Shown: piece after piece, positions 27,304-39,900 of the stretch
How positions within the stretch are numbered: the stretch's first letter is position 1
Layout of the letters: each line of letters opens with the position of its first letter
Assembly (NCBI GenBank): GCA_900708905.1
Contig: CAADRB010000128.1
Location: forward strand, 53,579-117,578
DNA length: 64,000 nt
From: Hymenolepis diminuta
Lineage: Eukaryota; Platyhelminthes; Cestoda; Cyclophyllidea; Hymenolepididae
Direction of reading: 5' to 3'
Position numbers and translations under genes: made by a program
Notes under the pieces: model-generated
The model's input: only the letters and a program-made list of their open reading frames with translations
What the model was told of the DNA's origin: nothing
The model's database searches: none

Positions 27304-29318
27304 CAACTTTGCCGAGGTTGAAAGTGCGTGTATATCACTCCGCGCTTGCTTGCGGAGTATTACCTTGTGCCTTCTTTTCTTGTTCGTCGCAATTTGACCC
27401 CGAATTTTCATCCACGGTCACAGTGTTACCTCTAAATATCTCTGACCTCTGCTTAATAAAATAAATAAAAAATTAAACACATAATAAAACATCAAACAAC
27501 CTTGAATTTCACATATTTTCATAGTTGATTCATTTTTGATCTTTAATTCCTTTATGGAATGAAATGACAAATTTAAACTTATAAATGAAATTTAAAGAAA
27601 CGTCTAAAATCTATTTAAAATAAACAAATTTCAAAATTAATCTATGTTTACATTAAATTCTATCAAATAACATCCTGACATAAGGGTTTCTTTAAAGTAT
27701 CTCTTGTACCTTCATCCAGAACGAGACAACTTATTACTATCCGGGCACATTATTCTATAACCCCGTAAGGGAACACAAAATTATGGTGTTTTTTTAATAT
27801 TAAATGAAAATTTTATGACTAAAATCATGAATATATTACTAATTTATTTAAAATTTTGGCACTTTTTCGACTTTTGGATGAAAGAGAGTAGAAATTAAAG
27901 CATTTTTCGGAGTCATTCTACGTTGAAAATAATTAAGTCAGTAGAAATAAAGAAGATGAGTTAATTAATACAACAAAGCAGGGAGGGCAACAAAGTCCTC
28001 TGTCGAATTGTTTGCCGAAAAAGGGCTACTCATATTTTCCACGGAAGCGCGGGTTGAAAACACTTCCAGTTCCTCTAGATATGCATCTGCGCATGGAATT
28101 CTTCACCGTTAATGCTCGTAATGAAAGTGCGTCGGAATATTCCCGAATATTCCTTTTATTTCCACGTATACCCTTTTCCGTTTGCCCGATATAAAATCGA
28201 TAACGATGGATCTCAAAGACATCATGAAATATTATTCAAATCTCCACTTTTTCTGAGATCAACAGGTGCTTCAAATAAAAACAGGAACCTTTAATTTAGT
28301 TTGAGAAGTAACTTCTAATAAATTAACTGAACCTATTTTATATGACATCGGAAAGAAATAAATCATATCACTGAAAATAGCACTCCCTGAGAATGGTTAG
28401 ATGTCGCACTCAGTGAACTCAAAACATTTATGGCTCCCCCTCAATATGGGTTTCAACGTACCAGTCGATCAACGAAAGTTTAGGCTCAGATATTCAAAAA
28501 GGAGATCTAACTATCAGATCCCGTAGAACAGATCGTAAAACATCAACGTTGAGTTTCAAAATCAACCCAATCAATTCAAATAAAACTGAGATGTATTATA
28601 AATTTATAAGAAATAAAAGTCACACTATTGGCTGATTTCTCACTTCTTAACTCCTCCCTCGCCTTCTGCGCATGTTTTTCCATAACGGAATTTGACATTT
28701 ATAATAATTTTTAATGAAATACAACTTACAGGCATACACGAAGGGAAGAAGCGATTTTGTGTTTGAGTGAGATGCAATTCTAGCGGCACATACGAATACT
28801 CAAAATGTGAAGCCTACTTCTAGTTACACAAGTACTGCTTGAATAATTGATAGGTTTTGAAATCCTTAATGCGATTAACGAATAATCGTATTGCGGAGAT
28901 GTCGGTGGTGATAGATACTGGAAAACCAATTGAATTTTTGCGTGAATACCACCTCGCAGAAGTTCCCGAGACTATCAAGCATTATTCGTTCTCTTAATTA
29001 AAAGGCTCACCAGTTAAATATATTCAGAATCGGAGGATACTTGGAAATTAAAATTGACTTTATTTCAAAATAATGGAGCAGTAAATTAATTAAAAGGGGA
29101 AAATTTAAATTATAATTCGATTTTCATTCAAAATTTTTCACCAATAGATATTTTTCGCCACATGTTTTCAATCAAATAGGGTGTCCGTTAATGATATCAG
29201 AGAAGAGCATTTATTATATCAATATGTTTTGTAAGTGCTACTTAAAATTTTATAAGAATCTGTCACTTTATAATAATTTATGAAGCTCTGGAATTTTTAT
29301 GATTGTGCGTATTTAAAA

Positions 29319-29344
29319 ATATATGTATATATATATATATATAT
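29319..29344. repeat. (TA)n microsatellite
   Basis: An alternating AT tract of 26 bases with one G. The last bases overlap the 11-mer that begins at 29343. Confidence 0.9.
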
Positions 29345-29353
29345 GGCGACGCA
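29343..29353 (+). promoter_or_regulatory. ATGGCGACGCA 11-mer, copy 1
   Basis: Exact 11-base word with two CpGs, also at 32877 (+) and 34513-34503 (-). Three exact copies in 64 kb of AT-rich DNA is far above chance. It contains ATGGCG, the core of the YY1/Pho-type site (AAnATGGCGnC), so a regulatory site is one reading; a transposon terminus is the other. Confidence 0.35.
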
Positions 29354-30887
29354 TTTATGGTTTCCGCAAACTTCCGAAAAAGAATGTGTTCCTTACTTAC
29401 GGGGCTGTTAAAAGTCCCACAAATCCAGAGACCTGGACCCTTGATTGAATAAAGTCACCCGAATACATCGTTTTACCTCTAACAAATATCCCTTAGTGGT
29501 ATTTACCATGGTAGCTGTTATCAATTTGTAACGAAGAGTGAGATTCTATCAAAATATATTTATTTACAACCTGATTTCATCAACCATTTATCAACAAACG
29601 AGTACATGCTCCACTATTCGGAGTTTGAAATTTTACAACATGCCCCGCAACTCATGAGTAAATATGCCCATGCTTCCCGGAATTCCAACATTTTACCTCA
29701 ATTTACCCCAAGTTTAAATGGGCATTATATTCCATTTCAGGGATAGTAATAAATTTTAATAATAAGCTTCTAACTTCTCACAATTTTTATTTGATATAAA
29801 GCTTCCGGAAATTGAGCATTTAAGGTCATTGGTCGTCGTGGGGAATGTTAAAAAGACGTTGTTGTGGAACATTCAAAAGATGTCTTCCTCTCATGTGAAC
29901 ATTTGTCTACAACAAGCAAAAAATTAACACTACAGTTAGGCTAACTTGCGAGATAATTTGATATTCACCAAGTAGTGAAGAGTGTTGCTTCGCTATCACG
30001 AAGTCGACGATCCCTGTCCCTCTTATCTCCGCTACACACCACTTCCCAAAACAATAACGGAGTGCCAATATGGGAGAGAAGTTAATTATACATGTGTATG
30101 TACTGTCAAGTGGCCAACAATTTGGTCTCTCCCCCAAAATATTGTTCCCGACTGAATAAGTCGTAAATTCTCTATAAACTGTTCACTATTTCTCATACTT
30201 TTGAGACTATTGGGAGATTATTTAAATATATAAATAGTTATTCATATCTCTTAATCACTATTCCCCGTTCATTGCTATGAAATTGGCAGTGAGTTATTGA
30301 TCGTTAAATTGTAAGGCTTCACAGCTCTTCAAGAACGAACATTCTGGATCTCACACGATAAAATGTTTGGTGCTCCTGATATACTTGCGTATTTAAATGC
30401 TATTTATTAGGCCAATTGAAAGTAGATCGTCAAATGAAATTCGAATGATAGGCGGACTGGGTTTGACCACTGCAGTTATGTTATTGCAGAGGAGATTAGA
30501 TCGTGGCCACCCAAATCACAAGTAAAAATTCGGTGTAGCTTTGATTCATACACCAAAATACTCACTTAACCTGTTAGAGTCTGACACAGCAGTACACTGC
30601 AATGAGATGTCTCCCTTCACTCGTCTTCATTTTTACGCCGATCCGGTTGCAACCTTTATTTTAAGATACCTGAAAGCATTCGATCAGAGTCTAGCGTTGA
30701 AGTCAATTAGATGGAAATTGTGATAGATGTAGTTCTTTCAGGATCCAAAGTTCGCACTCAATTAGAAATCCCGTAATCTCACGTTCAGATTCCAGGAGAA
30801 GATCCATATCCGATTGGAGCGAATTTAAAAGATTGAGTATTGACGCTGCTCCTATCTTTAGTGTTAATAATCATTAATTCGTGCAAT

Positions 30888-31000
30888 TTGCCGAGATTTA
30901 TTTGCACGGTGTCTCTGTGACGTGTCAGAGGCCACCGATTCAATTCTCATCGGCCCAAATCCAGTGAGTGGAATGGCCAAACGCACAGAGCTGGCAGAAT
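30888..31000 (+). repeat. tRNA-derived SINE copy (family S1)
   Basis: A tRNA-like head with a degraded box A (TTGCCGAGATT, 30888-30898) and box B (GATTCAATTCT, 30937-30947). Between them is an anticodon-arm-like hairpin, CTCTG/CAGAG, around TGACGTGT. After box B, ATCGGCCCA, CCAGTGAGTGGAATGGCC and AAACGCAC match the left-edge copy at 60-168 and part of the 36.8 kb copy. It is too degraded to be a working tRNA gene. Confidence 0.6.
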
Positions 31001-32876
31001 TTGAGTCTCTTATCAGGTGAGTTTTATGATGTCCTCTCTAATCAAGCTGGCCGTTAGAAATGGGTTGGGGAATTATTATAATTGGGAAATTAGCTTACAT
31101 AAGATAACCAAAATTCATTCGAGGTGATGTCTACTAGTAGTCTCCCAAAATGCTTTCTGTTTTCCCATTTATGCCCCGCTTTTCTCTCAATGTATTAATT
31201 TCCATAATGCACAAACTTTATGGAGTTTCTGGTTTAGATATGACTTTTAAAAGTTCTGTTTCGGCTCTTTCGGATAGGAATTCAAGTGTCTGCAGGGAAG
31301 AATAATGAGGATCATTATATTTTTGCACGTCATTACAGAGTTATTGGACAAACTCCATGATAAAAGCAATGGTAACCGTGAATGAAAGTCTCCAGTACGG
31401 TAAAGCGGCAGAAGTTTGAAAATTCGGTGTTACTTATCACCATAGCAATATTCTTACCATTATTAGAAGAGAATCTCCTTCGATCATATTAACGGACAGT
31501 TCTGCAAGTCAGTTCCGCCACCATCGGCTCTTTTAAACTTGGTCAATTCTAGTCCTCCTTGATTTTTGCATCTCCTGCATATCCGTCAACTGGAGGCTGA
31601 GTTCTAACGAAATGCATTCAAAATTCCAAGATGACAATATACTTCTATGAATAAAGAGGTTCATTAAGCAACTGGTGCAATGGAAGAATTGTTTGTTTCT
31701 GGACCAAAATCGCTCTAGTTACCTTCAAGCAGTAAATATTATATTACTAATTAAGTTTTAATTTGTAAATTTTCTCAAAAGTATCAGATATACGCGGATA
31801 TGTAGTAAGACTGACTGCCTTTCCGCTAATAATAAAGGCCAAATAGGTTATTCATTTCGAATTTATTGATGTTTACTAATATTATATAAATATCAAAATG
31901 ATAATTAAAAACATATTTTGGATGCTTTAAATCTTCAAATGTTTGTTTTAAAATTATTTTGTAATATTTTCAGCAAAATGAGTGGTTATGACACATATAT
32001 ATATGTATTTTTATAAAAGAAATTAAATATCTTATATTTTGATGCTTAAAATGTTTAAAATTTGGAATATTTTATTATAATTAGATTAAACGAACTGACA
32101 ATTTGTCCATCTTAAGATGAAAACTGTTTTATTCATCAGCCTCTATAAATTTAAAATTGAGAGGCCCTGATTAAATTTTGGAAATGCAAAACGTTTTAAA
32201 ATTATTTCAATATAAATTAAATCATTTTCTTTTTCTGTTTTTAAGTTTTTAGAATTGCAATCCAAGTGCCACAAATCAATATAATTTTTTAAAATCTTTT
32301 CAATTAAACGTATGGATTATTCCCTTTGGTAATAAATGAGATCTCACAATAATTCGATCCGGCGGTAATTGCATACGAAAATATTTTTCAGAAATCTAAG
32401 TCCAATCCTCCCATAGCATTATTAGATCAGGAAGGTATCTGTGCAGGGAATATGGTAAACTAAGTGACTTAATTAAATTTTATTCAAGTGCGATAATTTG
32501 GTCCCTGAGTTTTAGTCGGTTATGAACTGTAGCAAACATTTATGAAACCCCACTCTTGGAAATTACGTCTAAATTATGTAACATCCATCCAGATAAACTG
32601 TGATTCTGCTTCTTTGATAAATGCTTTAAGACAAGTTCTTACTTCAGGAACTTACTTACCACTCATGGGATAATTCAACTTCCAAAGTTGAGAAATTTGA
32701 GCACTCCGCTCAGTATTTTATCGATTTGAGGTTAAAATATTTTAGCCTAAATCAGTACTCTTCAGTTCGTGTGGACTAACCAGGAAAAATTACAGGACAT
32801 CAAATGTATTATAAAGTGGTTATTAAGTTTGGGAATTATAGCCCAAAATCTGTGACGTTCATTTATTTACAATAAT

Positions 32877-32887
32877 ATGGCGACGCA
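32877..32887 (+). promoter_or_regulatory. ATGGCGACGCA 11-mer, copy 2
   Basis: Exact copy of the 11-mer. It faces the minus-strand copy at 34503-34513, so the two form an inverted pair 1.64 kb apart, reading from outside inward. Flanking bases differ between copies beyond one or two positions, which argues against long terminal repeats. Confidence 0.35.
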
Positions 32888-34502
32888 ATTTCGATAGGTA
32901 GCGATGAATAAAATGACCGACGGTGGTGAATGACCAGTATATCCAATATGTATATGCGTTAGAAAAGATATTTTCTATCTAATTTTGGCAATATAGGGCA
33001 ATGATTCATTGATACAGTGTCCTGGCCACCAGTTTGGTCAAGTTGGCAGTCATGACCTAGTAAGGTCCTATGACGTAAACTTTTAATAAAATTAAGCATT
33101 TTTAAATTCTTTAAAACCACTTAAATTAAAATTTTAATTGCCTTTAACATTATCGATAAGTCACTATGTTTTATTTAAAGAAAATATTTATAAAATATCT
33201 AAAACCTTTACACTACTATAAGTTTGTGAGTAGTACATATCTACTCTTTTATAAATTGCGGTGGCAAATTGTGACCCACGATGTTCTCTCGGGATCAAAA
33301 TGAAATTCGACAATTTCTAACCAAAGTCCATGATCTGAAAGTGACTCTTCTTTTACTACGTAGGAATACCATTTCGATCACTTCCGTTACTATGTGGTGA
33401 CCAAATTCCCTTTATATTTTTTTAATTCCCACATTAATTTAATTTTATTTAAAAATCAACATCCTTTACCATTTGCAATAACTTAATAAATTTATTCAGT
33501 CTGCCAAAAATTTTAAAAATTAATAATAATTTACAAATTCCCCAAATTTTGAATTTTCATGTCAATTTCTATAAGCCACTATAAACAGTTTCGTTTTGAC
33601 CTTGAAGAAATTGAAAATCGTAATAAAAAATATTATATTTAATGAAATTTCCACGTTTTTCAAGTCGGTGAAACTGCCTCGCAAAATTTTCAGAGCATCT
33701 TGGGGACAAATAATTCATTTTATATCTTTTTTTTTCAGAGAAGATGACAGCGCGGGTGGTTTTTTAAGAAAATATTTAAAATAAACATTTGCAATATATT
33801 AAATAAACAGATGAATAGAATGTTCTGTAATATTTGTGTTTAATAATAGTAATAATAGCATTTCGGAGAATCAAGGCATTTCAACTCAGTTTCTTAATCT
33901 CAGAAAAGGGAATCGTTAAACCGATTATGATCCCTCATTCACATTTGAGCATAAGGTCAAGTTGAAAGAAATGTGACGCTGGATTCAACGTCGAAGTGGA
34001 TGAGTAAAGCAGATTATATTTACTGGATATCATTCCACTGATCGCATTTGTCTTTCACATTCGTCTGTCTCAGATGTTGTGATAATTAGTTGTAGTTATG
34101 ATCCAGTAACCCAATGGCTTTCCATTACCACTTGTAATATATGAATTGTTTCAGCAATTTATTGACAATGACAAGTCATTTGAAATGGGGAAATTCAGCC
34201 CATTTTACAATCAAATGTGACATGTTTTAATGAATTCATCATTTGCTCAGTCTACCACGAAATGAAGATGAAACTTACAAGGAGATTCTGAGTTGTTTTA
34301 ATTTTCCGTCAATTCAAATATATTTTAGCATCTGTGTTTATCAAACACTCCCCTTTTCTGTTTTATTTTTGTCTCTATTTCAAATAACAAAACACACTTG
34401 AGATTAGCATGTGAGCAAACACAAATGAATGTATCTTTTCATGCTCCACTGAACAACCAAAATGCATTTGGCAAATATGCAAGTCGCGACTAATGATAAT
34501 AA

Positions 34503-34513
34503 TGCGTCGCCAT
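34503..34513 (-). promoter_or_regulatory. ATGGCGACGCA 11-mer, copy 3
   Basis: Minus-strand exact copy, in the context AAGATGGCGACGCA, the best of the three to the YY1-type consensus AAnATGGCGnC. See the copy at 32877 for its inverted partner. Confidence 0.35.
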
Positions 34514-36797
34514 CTTAATATTCGTCATTGTGCAACCAACTATTTGATTTGAGATGGGCGCGCGAGTGTTTATGTATTTGCAACAGAGTTTTGTCTTGTT
34601 TGTTTATTTGAATAGACCGAAGCGGTAGGCCGATGGAAGAAAAGGGCCAGTCTTGAGCACATGGCGAGGCGATAATAAGACAAAACAACAAATAGAGACT
34701 TGACAAACATAGAGATATTTTTTGCCTCCTCTCCTCCTCTTCACCCTCCCCCCCTCATTACTACCTCACACATGCTATAATAAAAACATAAAGATGAATT
34801 TGATGTTTATGATTTGGACTTTTAACTATAATGACAGACTAATAAATAGATCAGCAGTTTCTAATTGGAACGGAACGATTGAGTACATGAGGATAATGGA
34901 AAAGCGTAACTTCTGCTTTTTTGGGATTATATCTTGTGACATGTACCAGAGTTAGCATGTTTCAACTGTCAACGCTGAGATTGTCGTGAAAGGCCTTCCA
35001 AATGTGCTGGAAAGGCTATACAAAAGTAGTACTGCAGTGACCTCTAATCTTGAGGAAAGAGGGTATTAAAACAATTTTCTTTACGTGGAAAGTCAAGCCA
35101 CTTTCGAGATGCGTTTTACTTTCTGACAATTTGCGTATTTGTCAACTAATTTCTCATTTTCTCAGTTTAAATTTGATCAGCAAATTTAAATCTAAGTTAC
35201 GATCTTCAATCTTCCTATACCCGACTGGGGTTCATATTGCTAAATGGAGAGATAAATAAGCAAAAATTGACAAGAGATCCTCTCCCTTCAATTTACCGAT
35301 CCATCATCCTTGAATATGGGAAAAAAATAAATGAGATTGTAATCAGATGGGACTAATCCAAAAAGGTTACATCCTAATTGTAAACTTTGGAACATAAGGC
35401 CATGACTCAGCGATACGTGTCAAATAAACAACAGAGGATCTATCTAGAGATTTCCGAATAATGAGTAAAATTATTTTGAAAGCTTAATTTTGTTATCTAC
35501 TTCTACCTCTTCGGCAAATTATCCATAATTTGGATGACTGTTCATTGTTTATTTTTCTGTTGTACTTAGTCATGAAGCGACATCCTTTATATCACTGACA
35601 GACCCGAAATCGATGACACTCTGGGTCATCAAGAGGTCAATTGAAATGAATTAGAAATCAAAGTAAATCTCTCTAACTAGTTTTCATTTTATAATCTCTG
35701 AAAATATGTTTTAGTGCTACACCGGTGAAATTACGCCAACTTCTGCCCAATGACTACTTTGATGAACTACTGCGATCTGGATGCCCTTTGAAGATTACCG
35801 ATTCGATATTGAAAACAGCTGACTGAGTGTGCTAGTCAAGGGAGTTTGAAGTTGGGACAGAAGGGTCATTATGGCATTTTTTCCTCCTATCGAGACAAAT
35901 TCTAGAAAAAAATGTCCCATGACAGACTTTGATCTTATAATATCACTACCACAAATCTGTGAAATTCTTTCCTCTACACTGAATGAGTATAAATGAAGAC
36001 GCAAAATACTAAACGATATCAGACATTATTTGGAAGATAATCTAACTGGAAATTCTGCTCACTTTCCACCGCAGGAAAAAAGCACTGTATGAAATTTATA
36101 CCTCATCAGAAACGAGTTCCACTTTTGTAAATTCATAAAACCAGGTTTCTTGGTCTTCGAAGGCAAAAAAGACCAGGGAAGGTGGCCAAGACAGCCCCTC
36201 TAATTAATTATCCCGTCAATAAGTGCTGATCCTCGTGAAAATGAGGGTGCCATTTAACCCAATGGGGAAATTACGAAATTTAAATTTCTGAATGCGAAAC
36301 AGAGCACCACCTATGAAGTAAATACCTTCCAAGAGGAATCCGAAAACTGACTCTATTCTCAGCATCTTTCTTACGTCTCTATGAATATAAACTTTATTTG
36401 TGATATTAATAAAATTTACAATAGTAATTGGGAAAAATTTTCACCACTTTCTCACGAAGCCTCCGTTCTGTATGCCATAATTTTCTTCACTTTTCTTCGG
36501 GATCTTTATAAATAAAGAGGGAAGAATAAAATTTTTCCATTCTTTCTATAAGAAGATGAGGTAAACACTTTTTCTTCCACCTAAATTACTTTTATTGTTA
36601 CCGAATTTTTCACTCGGAGAACAGTTATGTTGGCGGGTTTACAGGAAGAGGTCTTATTTGAACAGTTCCATAAACGTGGAGTTTCAAGGATTTGGGAAAA
36701 TTTCAAATTAATCTGGCAAATAAATGAATAGTAGAAGTTGCATGTAAAGGAAATTATTTGCATAAAACTTTAAGCTAAGAGCGTTATTATGCGCTCG

Positions 36798-36970
36798 TGG
36801 GGTTGTGGTCAACGTGCTTGTTGCAAAATAAGAGATAACGATTTCAAAGCCAGTAAGGGGAACGGCCGACCCCGCGAGTTAAGCCTGGCTGATAGAGGGG
36901 CTTGCAAAATGCGAGTTTCTCACTAGGGGGCCCTAAGCATGCCTCCCACTAGCCCAGTGCTTCCTTAAAC
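36798..36970 (+). repeat. tRNA-derived SINE copy (family S1), GC-rich
   Basis: The best-preserved tRNA-like head in the window: box A TGGGGTTGTGG (36798-36808, then TCAACGTGCTTG) and box B ATTTCAAAGCC (36841-36851), 32 bases apart. It is followed by CCAGTAAGGGGAACGGCC, matching CCAGTGAGTGGAATGGCC at 30.9 kb, then a GC-rich body running to about 36960. The GC content is strikingly unlike the surroundings. Acceptor-stem pairing is poor, so it is a retroposon and not a tRNA gene. Confidence 0.65.
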
Positions 36971-39900
36971 AAACATTGAAAGAATGAACTTCACTATAGT
37001 GATGACGAACGGTCAGCTGTTCCCAATTTATGGAGGAATAATTTTTTCGTAGAAGCTTCTTCATTTCCCTTTGGTCTTTTCATCAATATTTAAAAGAAGC
37101 ATAAATCTAAATGACTCTCTTATTTCCCTTATTGCCATCACACAAAGAAGCCCAGGAATTCAGGAGAGTAAGGTAACCGAAAGTTCTTGATGGACTCAAC
37201 GCTGTCATTCCAGAACATTTTTTAATTTCAAACGTTTCGGATGTAGATCCTTTACGGACTTCAATGAAACAAAATCAATGACCTTTGTAATAATTTACCT
37301 TTATTAGTGACGTGAATGACCTTGAGTTTCTACACCGCCTTTTCAGTAAACAGAAAAAGAAAACTGATTTCAGCGAAGAAAAAGTACTCATTTTTAATCC
37401 AACCTTTTCTTACAGCATGAAATGGATTTTAAAAGTGCAGAAAATAGAAGCTCAAGGAGGAATTTTTACAAATTATCTCATCAAAACAAATCTGCACATC
37501 TTTTTCTCCAGAAGAGGTTCAAAATGGCAGAATTATCAGCCACTTGAACAACAGTGAAATATGTTTTATTTCAACATAAAGAACTGTAATAAGGCTTTAA
37601 TTTGCAAATTATTTAATAAATAAAATAAAATTTGAGTAATTTTTTTAGTTATTCTAATACCAATACAAAAACAGATTTATGGACGAACAGATGTTCTTTT
37701 GCCACCCAGACACCAAAATATGACAATTTTATTTATTAAATGGAATTTCTTAAAATTTTGCACAAATTACAAAATAATTTATAATCAACTCAATTCAGTA
37801 ATTAATATATTTTTAATTAATTATTTATCATTTAAAATAAGTAAACATTTATTAATCACTTATCGCATTATGTTTTCTGAAATTTTAGTGAAGTGACATT
37901 ACCAAATATGGACGACGGTAGTGAGTGAAGGAATCTCAAGAAACAAAGTGAGGTTTATTGTCACTTTTTCTGTTCTTTTCTCATTTAAAATGTACCTTGC
38001 GATCCATCAATTTGAATTTTCTCAGCTTTCAAATAACTCTATTGGTTGTAATGATATAAAGCCACGGACAACATAGTAAAAACTTATGTGTGCTAAACCT
38101 GGTGAGACCGGAGACCGATTAACAAGTGCTGGAAGTAGATAAATAGAAATTGAAATGGAGGCATTTCTTGGGAAAAGGAAAGCTGAATTAATTTTGAATT
38201 TATTGTTCATTATTAGTGAGCAGATTGAGTGAGCTCTGTGAGCTTTACCGTACTGAAGTTACATAATTTGAGGTCATTCCGCTTTTTTGACCTACCATAG
38301 ACGAGATTGCCAAGAAGTGATGCTACAAATGAGCGCTGAACATCATGGAGAAGAATTTATCCAATAAGACAGGTGAAATTTCAATCTTTAAACGGAAAGA
38401 GGTGAGCATTCCCTTGAGTAAGCAGTGAACAGTCTGCCAGAGCTGAAATGACATATCAAGAAGAGTCATTTAAATGATTCAAGATCAGAAATATTTTGGC
38501 ATTGTTTTATTTACTTTGAACGGAGTTTAATTAATGCCGGTAGAAATGGAACCCTGGCAGTTATGTGCAACTCTACTTTTTACTTCCACAAAAGTGGGAT
38601 GCATTACGTTGAAGACTATTTCTCCAATCAATAAACTCTTTACCTTCCAACCTTATTTTGTACTTGTCCATGTCTGTAGCGCTTCAGGAAAGTCCAAATA
38701 CTTCTGCCCCTCGAATTCAGAATTTCATACCCCCAAAAGGCATTCTCATATTAATGTATATTGCTGCTATTTCCCAATTCTTACTTAGAGTACTCCAATC
38801 TCTCGTTTGAAGTGATTTAATTTCATATCATCACTTTCTGTTATCGTATCATATAAAAATAGAGATATCGCTTCCCTCGCCTGGTTGGGTGTATGACCCA
38901 CCCCTAATGCATTTAAACAATTTTTTTCGATCTCTTTCCTTAACTAACACTTTTCTTGTTGTTCATAGACGCATTTTTAAATTTACTTGTTATCAGTTAG
39001 TTATCTCCTCAAATAAGGTGTTCTCTTACAATTCTTTCATTTCCACTTGAGTTGGCGCATATCATTTATTTGAATTGAGATGGTCCCACGATTCTTGTAC
39101 CCTTCTTCATGCATACGTAATAGTACAAAAGTGAATTAGCAAACTTTTATCTCTCAGTGGCGCAATTTTTTCCTTCCTTGAACGTGGGTGGTTCCATGGG
39201 AGAGACACACATGTACAAAATGTGCCGTTATACCTTTTTGCTCTTCTTCTTCTTCTGAATAAGCTTGATGGGAAGCATTTTTAATGAGATTCTTCGACGC
39301 ACTTTCTCTCGCTCTCTAATTTGTGGGTCAGTGGTTATTTGCGAAGTTATAACGCATAACAAAGGTACAAACTGTTCGGGTCGGTTCCCGTGCCAACCGA
39401 CTCATGCGCCAAACTCATTAAAATATTCCGTCCCGATTTTGAATTTTACGACTCAAATTAATACATGAGATAGTGCGTTCCGATTTTGGGAAATTTATGG
39501 CCTCATATTTCGAAGGCATGCAATTTATGCTGGTGAAATTGGTTTGATGCCCATTTTGGCGTAGTGCTTCATCATATGACTACTTCTGGATATATTTAGA
39601 ACTTTAAGTTTACAAATTTATGCGTCCTTATCAGTGAATTCAGCTGAGTTGAAAAGTTTTCAAAACTGGAAATATTTGCTAATCCTAGCTAAACACTTAT
39701 CAGAATGGAATATGGGAGTGGTTTAGCTACATGTTCTTGAATTCTTTGATTCAAGCTGTCAGCTTTCTTCTGGGACCAAGTAAAACAGATTTGGCGAAGA
39801 GAAACATATGACCATGTAACTACAAGAGAACTCAAATCTCCGCTCATGAAAATCAGCGCAATAGTCGCCAATTGCCTTGAAAACTATTCTCCAATAGAAA

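Larger units (their letters stand above)
27310..30887. other. No gene seen
   Basis: AT-rich sequence upstream of insulin-like gene A. It contains a (TA)n tract at 29319-29344 with an ATGGCGACGCA 11-mer directly overlapping its end. Open frames of about 60-76 codons near 28012, 28112 and 29907 have no recognisable features. Confidence 0.5.
31001..36797. other. No gene seen
   Basis: Very AT-rich stretch. It includes a short (AT)n run near 31993-32006 and an inverted pair of the ATGGCGACGCA word at 32877 and 34503 enclosing about 1.6 kb. A 62-codon frame near 33596 lies inside that interval but matches no transposase I know. Confidence 0.5.

Noticed and set aside
34503..34513. Transposon of 1.64 kb bounded by inverted ATGGCGACGCA at 32877 and 34503
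   Set aside because: The match does not extend beyond the 11-mer on either side and no target duplication or transposase is visible; kept only as a word-level observation.
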